The notes under the pieces: model-generated
Database searches by the model: none
Told to the model about the DNA's origin: nothing
The model's input: only the letters and a program-made list of their open reading frames with translations
Made by a program: the position numbers and the translations under genes
Part shown: positions 1-11,829 of the stretch, one piece after another
Layout of the letters: each line of letters starts with the position of its first letter
How positions within the stretch are numbered: the stretch's first letter is position 1
NCBI GenBank assembly: GCA_947034885.2
Contig: OX344754.2
Span: 1,054,001-1,118,000, forward strand
Direction: 5' to 3'
DNA from: Thuidium tamariscinum
Taxonomy: Eukaryota > Streptophyta > Bryopsida > Hypnales > Thuidiaceae
DNA length: 64,000 bases

Positions 1-325
1 TTTTCAAAATCCCTCATGTAGAGAGTTTTAAGTCTACTAGAAGACCATCTCATCCAAATTTCATCTCAAAATCATTAAAAAAAAGGTACTCCTTAGTACT
101 AAAAACCTCCAAATTGTCATTTATAACATTTAATCACTAGTACTATTTTAGTATTAAAATATTTTTGGAAATTATGAAAAACTTATGTAAGGTGTATGAT
201 AGTCATGAGTATCTCTTCTAGAAATCTTGAGTCATTTCAAGCAAAAATGCAAAAGTTATGGCCAAAAAACAGATCAGCACTTAGGTTGTGATGGAAATAG
301 TACAAGTGTTTCTTGCATTCACTCA
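1..325. repeat. Partial copy of foldback family F (right half)
   Basis: The segment matches one arm of the foldback at 6723-7810. Both contain the AAGTCTACTAGAAGACCATC-like stretch and the phrase on cell-sized AT-rich blocks around GTTATGGC, and both finish with the same terminus AAGTGTTTCTTGCATTCAC. Only the right half lies inside the window; the rest would be upstream of position 1. There is no coding potential. The assignment rests on reading the two stretches side by side. Confidence 0.6.
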
Positions 326-562
326 CAACCATGTTCTTTGTTGTTGAACTTTGAATCCTAATTGGATGTTCAAAAGTTTTTCATTTTTCATTTAAAACTT
401 ATTTGTGAATAAGTTTTTTCTAACATTAAACTACAAGTCATTTACATCTTAAATAAAGTTGACAAATTAATAAAAGTTAGAAGCTTGGAATTGTTTTGGC
501 CAATCTAGGCCTAAATTGTAGTTTTCCAAATCCAATTTTAGAAATTCAAATTTTTTATTAGC
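326..562. other. AT-rich spacer
   Basis: Nothing recognised here: no ORF of note and no clear repeat boundary. Confidence 0.5.
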
Positions 563-988
563 TTAATCTCTAAAGGCTTTCTACTATGTTTTCACCAAAA
601 GTGCTCCAAAACTGCCATTTCTAGGACATTAAGTAAAGGACTTCAAAGTTTATTTTAGACTAGACATTCTATAACTTCCAACAAACTATTCACAAACTAA
701 GACTCCTCATAAATTTCATCTCATTAATCCAAATGGCATGAGTCAAAGCTTGGGATGTCTATATAAATCTAGAGAACTAGTTTCAAATTTTTATTTTTAA
801 TGTTTTTCCATGCAATAACGTTTTAACCATGTATTCAAAAGTTATGAAAAATGTTGGGCCTTAAAGCTACTCCTTCAGCACATGTTTTGGAAAAAATTTC
901 AAAGGAAAAAAAACAAAACTCCATCCATAGTGAGTTGCCCAAAATTGCTATGTTGCCATAAAATGCAATTTGGTCCTTTAGGGGTTAA
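563..988 (-). mobile_element. Short copy of TTAA-ended element family A
   Basis: Starts TTAATCTCTAAAGGC and ends CCTTTAGGGGTTAA, matching the two ends of the longer family A copies at 993-1926 and 23268-24215, but with the interior deleted (about 426 bp instead of about 940). It lies head to head with the next copy, so that the two together form a large imperfect palindrome centred near 990. Non-autonomous: no ORF. Ends are clear by comparison; the transposon class is inferred. Confidence 0.6.
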
Positions 989-992
989 CCAC

Positions 993-1926
993 TTAACCCC
1001 TAAAGGACCAAACTGCATTTTTTTGGCAATATAGCAATTTTGGGCAGCTCACTACGGGTGGAATCTTTATTTTTTTTCTTTGAAATTTTCACACAATATG
1101 TGTCTGAAGAGTATCTTGAAGGCCCAACAATTTTCATAACTTTTGACTACATGGTCAAAAAATTATTGCATGACATGTAGTTTTCATTGGTTGGCGGGCA
1201 ACCCAAAAATTTCTTATAAAAATATTTTTCTCTTAATTAATAATTTGAAATTGGTTTTATAGATGTATATATATGCAAAAAGCTTTGAATCATTCCATTT
1301 TGATTTATGAGATGAAAGTTATGGAGAGATTTAGTTTGTGGATAGTTATGGATTCTCTACTCTAAAATAAACTTTGGAAGCCTTTACTTTACTCAATTTT
1401 AAATGTTTTTGAAAAAAAATTAAAATTTTGGATGTTGATTGTTTGTCACAACATTACAACCACTGGGATTGGCCTTTTTTTGATTCTATAATAAAATTTT
1501 AACAATTTAGTACTTTGTATCACTCTCTACTTCTTTCTACTCATTAATTTTTTCCTATATGTTGTACAATTCCAAATGATGCAACTTTTTTTGAGCATGT
1601 AGCCAACTTGCCATGAAGAATGAATCTAAAGAAGAACCACCATTTGGGCATTTTTTCATAGAAATGTGACCTTGTGAAGTGCAACTGCTTGGTTTTTTGC
1701 AGGGACAAAAAAAGGGTTTTTGTCAATTCAAATGCTAATATCTTGCAATGTACATGGTGGAAATTTCTGAAATTTTTTCCACATCTTTTGACACTAATGT
1801 ACTAGAAGATCCTATGGTTACATGTGTCAAAAAATGTTTTAAGAAATAAATTTGGTGCTTGTAATAGAAATGACAGTTTTAGTGTGTTTTTGGTGAAGAC
1901 ATAGTCTTTGACCTTTACAAGTTAAG
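993..1926 (+). mobile_element. Full-length family A element, TTAA ends
   Basis: Begins TTAACCCCTAAAGGACC and ends in a decayed CCTTTACAAGTTAA. The opening ~480 bp is repeated at 32902-33385, the end portion is repeated near 37.4-37.9 kb, and the whole length is found inverted at 23268-24215. The short ORF on the minus strand inside it is not conserved as a reading frame and is not called a gene. Probably a non-autonomous DNA transposon; the TTAA at both ends may be part of the target site. Confidence 0.6.
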
Positions 1927-1928
1927 TT

Positions 1929-3331
1929 GTACAGTGGGGTACCAATCAAAATGTCGTTTTTGAATTCGCAGTGAGAAGAATTTCAGTACTGCCAACTTTG
2001 AAAGCCTCCCGAGAGCTCAAAAATTGGTATTTTATTGCGAAATTTTTACCACAGCATCATCTTTAAGTTAATTATATGCATGCCAAATTTTAAGTCCAAA
2101 AGATTCACCAAAAAAAAGTTATTCAAAATCTACCAACATAAGTAGTGGTGAGAAACATTTCACTACTTTCAACTTTGACACCTTCCTAAGGATTCATTTT
2201 TTTTCTTTTTCCATGAAATTTTTGTCAGTAAACAATCTTTATGTTCTCAATATGTATAAAAAATTTCAAGGTAAAGTAAATTTTTTTAAAGAAGATATTT
2301 GAAATCTCCCAACAGGTGTAGTTTTGAGAAAATTTTCACAATTGCCAACTTTGACACCCTCCCAAGGGCTGAAAAATTGGTTTCTTACCATGAATATTTT
2401 TTTGTGAAGTCATCTCTATGTTGATAATATGTGATACAAATTTCAAATTCAAATGAATTACCAAAAAAAAGATATACAAAATCTCCCAACATGTATAGTT
2501 GTGAGAAAATTTTCACTTTTGCCAACTTTGACACCCTCCCAAGGGCTGAAAATTTGTCTATTTAACATGAATTTTTTTGAATAAGATCAACTTCATGTTC
2601 ATAATATATGTTGCAAATTTCAAGTTCAAAACACTTACCCAAAAAAAGATATTCAAAATCTCTCAACATGTGTAGTTGTGAGGTTGAGTTTTTACATTCG
2701 TGTCAAACTTTGCTCCACAAAATAACACTATACTAAGGCCTCAAAAACTCCTCCTCACAACTACACATCTTGGGAGATTTTGTATATCTTTTTTTTGGTA
2801 ATTCATTTGAATTTGAAATTTGTATCACATATTATCAACATAGAGATGACTTCACAAAAAAATATTCATGGTAAGAAACCAATTTTTCAGCCCTTGGGAG
2901 GGTGTCAAAGTTGGCAATTGTGAAAATTTTCTCAAAACTACACCTGTTGGGAGATTTCAAATATCTTCTTTAAAAAAATTTACTTTACCTTGAAATTTTT
3001 TATACATATTGAGAACATAAAGATTGTTTACTGACAAAAATTTCATGGAAAAAGAAAAAAAATGAATCCTTAGGAAGGTGTCAAAGTTGAAAGTAGTGAA
3101 ATGTTTCTCACCACTACTTATGTTGGTAGATTTTGAATAACTTTTTTTTGGTGAATCTTTTGGACTTGAAATTTGGCATGCATATAATTAACTTAAAGAT
3201 GATGCTGTGGTAAAAATTTCGCAGTAAAATACCAATTTTTGAGCTCTCGGGAGGCTTTCAAAGTTGGCAGTACTGAAATTCTTCTCACTGCGAATTCAAA
3301 AACGACATTTTGATTGGTACCCCCACTATAC
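1929..3331. repeat. Giant near-perfect palindrome with ~177-bp internal repeat
   Basis: The left arm (about 1929-2500) reads almost exactly as the reverse complement of the right arm (about 2750-3331). Outer ends are GTACAGTGGGGTACC on the left and GGTACCCCCACTATAC on the right. Within the left arm and loop, a block starting near GCCAACTTTGACACCCTCCC recurs at about 1991, 2168, 2344 and 2521, a period of about 177 bp. A fragment of a fifth unit is near 2700, just before the turn. A transcript would fold into a hairpin with arms near 570 bp. No protein-coding signal. Confidence 0.85.
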
Positions 3332-3470
3332 AATCCAACATGCCTATTCTTAAATAGTAAAAATGTTTATTATAAAATATTTTAAATAAAAATTAAATAT
3401 GGATGAAGTTTTATTTCTAATTCATCCTTCAAGACTTCATCTATCATTTATTTTTATTTTATAAGCCTAA

Positions 3471-4200
3471 GGGATCATTGCAAGAAAGGGCATTTGAAAA
3501 GGATACCACTTTTTATAGTACTCACTTTTTGCTTCGGGAGTATTTAAACTTTTTTTAAATGTTATATATATATTTAAGAAGAAGGTACCCTAAAAAGGAA
3601 AAGCATAGAAAATTCTTTAAGTAGGTGAACTAGAAAAGTGCAAAATCTCATGAAAATAGTCACTATCACTGTAATTTCACATTATAATTTATAGTAAATA
3701 GGAAAAACAATTTTCTTAAGAACTAAAAATTGTCCATTTGGAAAAAGTTGATGGTGATGAGGTTTCACCAAAAGAATGATCTAAGAATTGCCTTCAATGT
3801 TCAAAAATTGAATTGCAATGGGAGTACTCTTTGTACTCATGTGGAGGACATAAAATAATGTATTTTAAAATTTTCTTTGGTGGATACATGATTCTCTACT
3901 ATTTTAATAGACCATGAAAGTTTGAGCTCTAGATCATTAAATTTGGAAACTCATAACGTAGTGAAAATTCCTAAACCTCAACTTGTGAAATGTGACAAAT
4001 TAACAAAAATAAACTTTAAATATAAAATAATATTTATTAATTTAATAACTAAGTGATTTGATTATTATAAAGTTGGACATGTTCAATAAAAATTTCATGT
4101 TCATTGGATGTACTTCAAAAGTTATAGCAAACAACAAGAGGTTGAAAGAATGGTTTCAATTGTGACTAGGAAATCATTCACCTTTACTTGCAATGACCCT
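3471..4200 (-). mobile_element. Family B element (TTGCAAGAAA termini)
   Basis: Left end GGGATCATTGCAAGAAAGGG, right end TTGCAATGACCCT. Read in reverse complement, the whole ~730 bp aligns with 10878-11608, including shared stretches on TTTATGTCCTCCACATG and TCTCATCACCATCAA. No ORF; a non-autonomous terminal-inverted-repeat element. Confidence 0.65.
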
Positions 4201-5619
4201 AAGTTCATTTTTAACTTCACATTTGAATTCAAAATGTCATTTAAATGGATAGGTTCTTTTTTATCTTAAAGTAAATGAATTATATATATATATAAACACA
4301 TACTAAAACTAGTGCTTTAAACTATTTATTTTTATTGCATTCTATCTTTCATTAATTTTTTTAATTTTTTAAAATGTGATATACTACAAGAAACTTTTAG
4401 AAATTACCTAAGTAATCTTGAATTTCAGGTTGGATTTTATCAAATTCTTAAAAATCTAATTGCAATCTCTGTTACAACAAAAACTACAAAGTGCCAAATT
4501 TAAGGGCATGCTTAGAAATCCATTTCCATGACATGTTCATACTCCAACATGTATACTATAAGTGTATCTTGAGGTTTGCCTTCATTCATTTTTATTGCAT
4601 TTTTTGTTTCTTCATATACAACTTAAACTACAATATTTACGACAAGGTATATAAATTTTATCTATGATCTAATCCTTTTTTAAGTATATGATCTATTTCT
4701 TTATACTTCCCTTCTTCACTTTCTCCACCTTTTTTTCTATATTTTTATTACCCGTTTTATTATTTTTTCTTCTATTTTTTGTCATATTTTAAAATTGCAA
4801 TCTTTGACTTCTATTACTAATACCTACTAATTAATTTATAATTATTCTAGGAATCAAATAATTGTGATAACATAAGCCTTATGAGTACTAACTAAGTATA
4901 TACTTAGGACCTTACAACTTTATTTGGTCGACCATGTATATTATAGTCAATAATCTTTGTTTAACATGTAGTCATACTTCTATAAAGGAATCAAATTACT
5001 TCTAACAATGCATAAAGCTTTAGATAACAACTTAAAACTTCTACTTCTACATCACATACTTAGACTATTCAGTACAAATTGCACTCTCTATTTACTTATT
5101 CCATCACCTCTCTCATATGGATTTTCTCACATTCCTTTTTATCTGCTTTGAATTAGGTTTTTCTTCAAGCATTATGTTTATTTTTTCTAAGCTCTAAAAG
5201 CTACAATCTACATCATTAGTTTAAATGCATGAGATTTCATTTTGTATTAATTACTCTTAATATTAGCTTTTAATTTGTATGAACCATTACAATTTGGATA
5301 TGAGCTTACACATATTTTCTGGGATTCCCTAGGAAGTTCCACCAAAAGTTTTATAATTTTTTGATACTCAAAAGACGCCTCTCTAGATAGTCAAGTACTT
5401 TAACCTTCAATGAGAAATTCATAGAAATTACCTAGGTTGTGTTAAAATCTCACTAAAAATTAAAATAGCCTCTTTTTAATGCTAATAAAAATTTCCAACA
5501 AGTTTCATGACATTTCAATAGCTTAAAATACTCAAATTGAAGAGATTGCAATGGAATTTGATTAGCGTTTCAAGAGCAAATGGAATCAAAATGAGGTTCA
5601 AGTTAGGTTTTTTTAATCC
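4201..5619. other. AT-rich intergenic DNA
   Basis: No gene, RNA or bounded repeat recognised. A short TA-repeat sits near 4278-4296. Confidence 0.5.
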
Positions 5620-6275
5620 TTTAGAGCCAAAGTCAAGAGTGTAGTTAGACCGTCTGAAAAAAGTGATAATATAGATTTGAGTTTAGAATCTCATAGAAGA
5701 AGTTGAGAGTTTAAAAAAAACATAAAATATAAAGAAATTTGAGTTCAAATGAGTAAGTTATGAGCAAATGAAGTTTTAAGCATTGATTAGTAGTTAAAAC
5801 TTCATTCATGCAAAATTTCTACTAGTAAGGTTCCATTTGCAAGTGCCACATTAATTTAGAAATTTGATTTTAGATTATACAAGGAAAAAAATTTAAAAAT
5901 TTAAAAATAGTATTGTATTGAAAGTCAAACCAAGAGCTAGAATACATTTAGGGCTAAGGCCAAGAATATAGTTAGACTATTAGAAAAAGGTGAAACTATA
6001 GATTTAAGTTTAAAAGCAAATAGTAGAAGTTGAGAGCTTTTCCAAAACATAAAATATAAAGAAATCTAGGTTGAAATTAGTGAATTGTAAGTAAATGAAG
6101 TTTTAAGTAATGATTTACCGTTAAAACTTCATCCATGCATAACTTCTACTAAGAAGGTTCAATTTGTAAGTGTCGCATCAATTTAAAAATTAGATCTTAG
6201 CTTCTACAAGAAAAAAATAAAAAAATAAATCTGAAAATAGTGAATTGTCAAAAGTTAAATAGAGAGCTAAAGCAC
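5620..6275. repeat. Tandem duplication, two units of ~327 bp
   Basis: Two diverged direct copies: unit 1 carries TAGTTAGACCGTCTGAAAAA near 5642 and unit 2 carries TAGTTAGACTATTAGAAAAA near 5969. Later landmarks (ACATAAAATATAAAGAAAT; TTAAAACTTCATCCATGCA-like) recur at the same offset. No coding potential in either unit. Confidence 0.65.
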
Positions 6276-6722
6276 ATAGAAGTAGAATAGAAGAGCAGTA
6301 GACGAAAATTAGAAGAAGATAGCAAGAAATTGTAAAAGAAATGACACTATAAGAAAATAGTGTCTCGGGTGATGTCTAAAAAAATGCAAAAATACATCAC
6401 TATTGATGTCACCTAAAATGTGTTATAATAGACAAGCAAAAAACATCCTATGTTTTCAAAAAACCTACCAAATCTTTGCATGTTTTTGAAAAACATGTCT
6501 TGTGATATGGGCCTTCAAAGTCTTGAGAGGGTGCCATGTGGCTATCCACATAAGCAAAAATTTGGTAAGTAGTGCCACATATAAATTTTTTTCATCTATC
6601 TACATGGACCCCAAAATGTGCTAACGTGGACCCCAATTATATTGATGTGGCATATTTTGTCAGTACACTTTGGGGTTACTTGAAAATTTTAATGGTGTTT
6701 TCTAAAATATCAAATTAGGGAT
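6276..6722. other. AT-rich spacer with solo CACTA-like end
   Basis: Holds CACTATAAGAAAATAGTGTC at about 6346, which resembles a CACTA transposon terminus, but no matching opposite end was found. Otherwise nothing recognised. Confidence 0.35.
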
Positions 6723-7810
6723 AAATGCAAGAAACACTTGTACTATTTGTTGCGTTTTGTCACTCTAGTTTTTGATTTTTCTTTTAGCCATAACTTTTTT
6801 GTTTTAGTTCCAAATGACTCAAAATTTATATGGGAGTTATTTTTAGCTATTATGTATCTAAAATGAATTTTGGAGATTTTTCAAAAATAATTTATTATTT
6901 TTAAAAAGCCCTGAAAACTTCTCACAGTACTTGATTTAAGGGTTTTTAGCACCCTGTATCTCCAAAAAAACGAATTTTGATCTAAAATTTAGAGAGTATG
7001 GTCTCTTAAAAGACTTATAGCTACCTTATAAAAGTAATTCTAAAAATATTTATTTTTATGTGTTGTAGAAGTCCACAAAGAGAGCTTCATTTTGCCTTTT
7101 TTTCCCAAGGTATAAAACATTATTTTGGTGAGTTTTTTGGTCAAATCTCATCACCAAAAAGTTTTTTTGAATTCTTTATTTTTATATATTTTTAAAAAAA
7201 ATCCTATTTTTTACAAATAAAAATGTCCCAAGTTGTATTTTCTTCACTGGAACTTTGGACATAGAATTTTCATAGAATTCCGGTGAAGAAAATACAACTT
7301 GGGACATTTTTATTTGTAAAAAATAGGATTATCATTTTTTAAATATATAAAAATAAAAAACTTGAAAATCTTTTTGGTGATAAGATTTGACCAAAAAACT
7401 CACGAAAATAATGTTTTATACCTTTGGGAAAAAAATGCAGAATGAAGCTCTCTTTGTAGACTTCTACAACACTCAAAAATAGATATTTTTAGAATTCCTT
7501 TAGACAGTAGGTATAAGTCTACTAAAAGACCATCCTCTCCAAATTTTAGGCCAAAATTATTTTTTTTGGAGATAAATGATGCTAAAAACCCCTAAATTGA
7601 GTACTGTGAGAAATTTTCGGGGCTATTTAAAAATAATAAATTATTTTTGAAAAATATCCAAAATTCATTATAGATACATAATAGCTATGAGTAGCTTACC
7701 TATAAATTTTGAGTCATTTGGAGCTAAAACACAAAAGTTATGGCTAAAAAAGAAGTAAAAAACTAGGGTGTGACAAAAGGCTTTAAGTGTTTCTTGCATT
7801 CACCCATAGA
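6723..7810. repeat. Foldback element F, ~1.1 kb palindrome
   Basis: Left terminus GGATAAATGCAAGAAACACTTG, right terminus AAGTGTTTCTTGCATTCACCC. The two ~530-bp arms are reverse complements with scattered mismatches and meet at about 7250-7275, near CTTCACTGGAACTTTGGAC and its partner CCGGTGAAGAAAATACAAC. A second copy is cut by the window start (1-325). No ORF; transcription would give a very long hairpin. Confidence 0.8.
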
Positions 7811-10620
7811 AGTTTTTTGAGATGTCAAATTAAACATCAATTAGTATATATTGTATCTACAAGGTCAAGTTAAAAAAATAATAAATTAAAAAATAAATAA
7901 AATAATAAAATAAAATAAATTAAAATTAAAGAAAACTTACCATTTATCTTCTTGAAATTTTTTGATGGTAAAATGAAAAAATTAATTCTCTTAAAGTTAA
8001 TGAAAATGAAGGACAGAAAGAGTATACTATAAGCCTTCAAGGTTGGCACTAGGAACTCTAGGTCCATTTTTTGCGAATGTTTTGTGAAATTTAGTTAAAT
8101 TATAGAGGAAAAATACATAAAAAGAGTGTTAGGAGAGGTTTGGTAGCAGTCTCTACCAAATTAGTGAAGAAATCTCTTAGAAGGTGGAAAATTCCTAATT
8201 CTAGTAATTTCCATCATTCTAAAGTCTTAGAGTGAGTTTGAGAGAATAGTTAGTAATTCCGAGTAATGTGAGGATATGAGAGTTAGCTAGTTGTAGTGTT
8301 TGTCTATGCAAAATCAACCTTTTAAGGATGCACATGGCATACTAGCTAAGCCAATAGAGTCTATTATAGGTCTAAAGAGTTTACAAAAGTCTAGATTCAA
8401 TACTAGTGTGAATTGGATTTAAAAGTAAAAACCTTTATAAATAACTTTGAGAGTTGAAGTACCAGGACATTGAAGATGGTAGAATTGTCAATTGAAGACT
8501 ACAAAGAGGTGTTTCAAAGATAGGAGCATATCAGGAGCCAACGAGAATCAAACAATTATCCAAGATTCCCGGATATCGGGAATTAAATTATCCAATTGGG
8601 CAAAGTAATTCCAAATTACTAAAAATCGACAAGTATAAGTGAGCATGAAACTTATATTTAGAATCTAAGAGTGTCCTAAATGTTACCCAATTTATTTCAG
8701 ATTTTTCTGGAATTCCATGTTGACTCCATGGCAAGTCAACCATGAACAAACATATTTGTAAATTCATAGAAATTACATATATTGCGTTAAAATCTCACTA
8801 AAAATTAGATTAATATTTTGTATTCCAAATAATTTCCCAGTCAATTTTGAAGACATTTCGATAGTCTCAACTACCAAAACCAACAACAACATTGAATTTC
8901 ATGAGAATTTACAACTTGACGGTGGGTTAACTGGTGTACCAGGAGCAAATGATGTCCGATTGGAATGAATGAAGAGACATTCCTTATTCTCACAGACATT
9001 CTTAACAACCATGGCTTGACAGATTCATCAAAAAGTGCAAATTCCAAAAGTTAGATTTTAAACTTTTAATTGGAGTTACCGTAATTCCAATTTGCACTCA
9101 CAAATGGCCTAGGAGTGAGGGGTGAGGGGTCCCTTCGACTATTTGGGGTCTTCTAAAGACAATGGCATAGATAGATTTCCATTTTGAGTTGTTCCCTAAA
9201 AGATAGAGAGATTCAGCTCTTAGTTTGACTTTTTTAATGTTAATTGCGGTTAATTAAAAGTGATTTTGGAAATATCTCTTGGAAAATCAAAGATTGGATT
9301 TGGTCAAGATCTCTTTTTTGCGTAAAAATCCGTCTTTGGACTAAAGAAAGACAACTCTCAAAATAATTTTTAGTTAATTTGCAAAATATTTAGGTAGATT
9401 AGGGTTAATTTCAAAATATCTTGGATTAAGATCTTGGATTAAGATCTTGGATTTGATTTGACCAAGATTTCATTAGCTAAATGGAGAGAGTTCTAAAGTT
9501 TTTCACCATTAAACAAGTATTATTTTGAAATTACATTTAGGGTAGAAAATTATAGTTTTTAACCCTAAAGCACTTCAATGTCTAATTTCTCGATGATGAA
9601 TAGATTGAGAGATGTTTTTCTTACTAGTTACTACTTGGATGAAAGTCATCCTAATTTTTAGAGATTCTTTATGAAGTTGTTGTCCTATCGAAGGGTTGGA
9701 TTTGGTATTACTAGAGTTCATAATTTTCTAAAATTACAAATGTGGAAGTATGTCAAGTGCTTGACTTGTGTTGACTCTAGTCCAAAACCAGATTTGCAAA
9801 AATGAGGTCATAGATATCAAGAATTAAAAAAATCCAAAAAATCCTCCTATAAAAAGAACCTCATTTCAAACTCACTCCAACAAATTTTACTCAAAAATAA
9901 CAATATTGTGCTTGTAATTAAATTTCAAAGGAATTTTGAAATTTTCCTTTTAGAATTTATAAAAAAATATTGGTGAAAGCATTAGAGAATCTAATCATAC
10001 AAATAGAATCTAAAACTCAAAATCTATAAGTGAGTTTTTTTTCTTATCTTTATTTGTAAATTCCTAAACACTTTTTGAATTGTAAATTATTTTGCCTTAT
10101 CGACATTTATAAAGTGGCACCTTGAAACCCAAGCAAATCCGGTTCCCCATATTCATAGCCTGTATTATAGTAGGGCAAAATCATGACATCAGGCCTAGAT
10201 TCATTCAAGTCATATGCAAAGTGATCCTTTGCTATTTTTGTTAAGTGTATCAATTGTAGCAATGCTCTAAGGTTTGTAGTTTGGACCTTCAAAGTATTGC
10301 TAAAGACTTAGCTTGGCAATAGAGAATCTTTATGTAAGACGTAGAAGATAGACACCTCATGACCTTGTCTTTTGCCATTAGAAAAAATCTAAACCTCATA
10401 GGAAGTCATGAGATTGTTTTTATAGTGATGCAATAATATAATTTTTTAAAAATTGAATGACAACATTGACAAGGCACTGCTAATGCTACATCAAATTCAT
10501 GATTTCAATTTTTTTTAAATATAAATATCTTTTGATTTATTAGAAAAAAAATTATAATTCTTTTTCTATAATTTTATTCTAGCCGAAAATTACTCTGCAA
10601 TTAACAATCTTCTCCAAGGT
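7811..10620. other. AT-rich intergenic DNA, no gene seen
   Basis: About 2.8 kb without a supported gene. Short ORFs on the minus strand near 7.9 and 10.1 kb have no start context, splice partner or recognisable protein. A small tandem of TTGGATTAAGATC is present near 9420-9450. Remnants of old repeats are likely but no boundaries could be fixed. Confidence 0.5.
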
Positions 10621-11829
10621 GGGTCATTGCAAGAAAGGGTGAATGATTTCCTACTCACAATTGAATCCATTCTCTTGTTGTTTGCTATAACTTCTGAAGC
10701 ACATCCAATGAACATAAAAATTTTATTGAAGATGTTTAACTTTATAATAATCAGATCCCTTATTTTTTAGAAATTAATAAAAATTACTTTATATTTAAAA
10801 ACTATTTTTGTTAATTTGTTACAAGTTGAGGTTTAGGGGTTTTCACTATGTTATGAGTCCCCAAATTTAAGGGTACCCTGATTGCAAGAAACGCCGGTCC
10901 TATTTCCCGTCACAATTGGAGTTTTGTTGTTCTTTTCTGCTATAACTTTTGAATAAAAATATTTGAGACTATGAAATAATTATTGAACCTCTCTAACGTG
11001 ATGGTTTTTACATCCCTTATTTTTCAGAAATTAAAAAAAATCATTTTATATTTAAAATTAATTTTTGTTAATTTGTCACAAACTGAGGTTTAGGGGGTTT
11101 TACTACGTTAGGAGTACCCAAATTTAATGACCTAAAGTTGAAATTTTCATGGTTCATTTGCATAGTAGGAAAGTATATTCCTACTAAAGAAAATCTAAAA
11201 ATATATTATTTTATGTCCTCCACATGCATGCAAACAACACTCCAATTGCATGCAATTCGTGACCATTGACAATAGTGCTAAGATTATTTTTTTGGTGAAA
11301 TCTCATCACCATCAAATCTTCTCAAATGGACAATTTTTAGATTTGAGAAAAAGAGATTTTCCTATTTTTTACTATTAAAATGTAATTATGCCCATTTTCA
11401 TGAGATTTTCCACTTTTCTAGTTCTCCTAGTTAGAGAACTTTCCTTAGGTTTTCCGCCATAGGGTACCTTCTTCTTTAAGGTGTATACATTGTACATATT
11501 TTTCATATTTTTTAAAAATTGTTTTTCTAATTAAATAGTACTCCTAAAGAAAAAGGGGGTGTACTGCAAAACGCCACGGAAAATGGACGGTGTTTCTTGC
11601 AATGACCCGGTACCATTTCTTTAAAGGGTATATCTTTAAAGATATGCATGAAAGGGTATATCCTTAAAGATATATGCATGAAAGGGTACCATTTCTTAAA
11701 GGTATATGCATGAAACATATTTTTCACTTTAAAAAAATTATTTTCCTAATTTTAAAGTACTCCCAAAGAAAAAAGATGAGTACTGCAAAATATACTACGC
11801 TTTTTGAACGCCCTTTCTTGCAATAACCC
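10621..11829 (+). mobile_element. Outer family B element, interrupted and internally deleted
   Basis: The left fragment 10621-10877 begins GGGTCATTGCAAGAAAGGG; the right fragment 11609-11829 ends CCCTTTCTTGCAATAACCC. These are the two ends of a family B element split by a second, complete family B copy. Compared with an intact copy, about 240 bp of the middle is missing. The right fragment also contains a short tandem array of roughly 32-bp units built around AAAGGGTATATCTTTAAAGA at 11617-11715. Confidence 0.55.
10878..11608 (+). mobile_element. Complete family B element nested in another family B copy
   Basis: Starts ATTGCAAGAAACGCC and ends GTGTTTCTTGCAATGACCC, about 730 bp, colinear with the reverse complement of 3471-4200. 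It is flanked by GGTACC on both sides (10872-10877 and 11609-11614), consistent with a target-site duplication made on insertion into the older copy. No ORF. Confidence 0.6.

Noticed and set aside
1929-3331. CRISPR array from the regular ~177-bp spacing
   Set aside because: Units are long, contiguous and diverged with no short repeat-spacer pattern, and the window is a plant genome.
6346-6365. CACTATAAGAAAATAGTG as a second CACTA element
   Set aside because: No matching opposite end or 3-bp duplication found; it may be a short self-complementary coincidence.
10107-10292. 61-codon minus-strand ORF with a plausible-looking protein
   Set aside because: Too short, no family recognised, and no exon partner found nearby.
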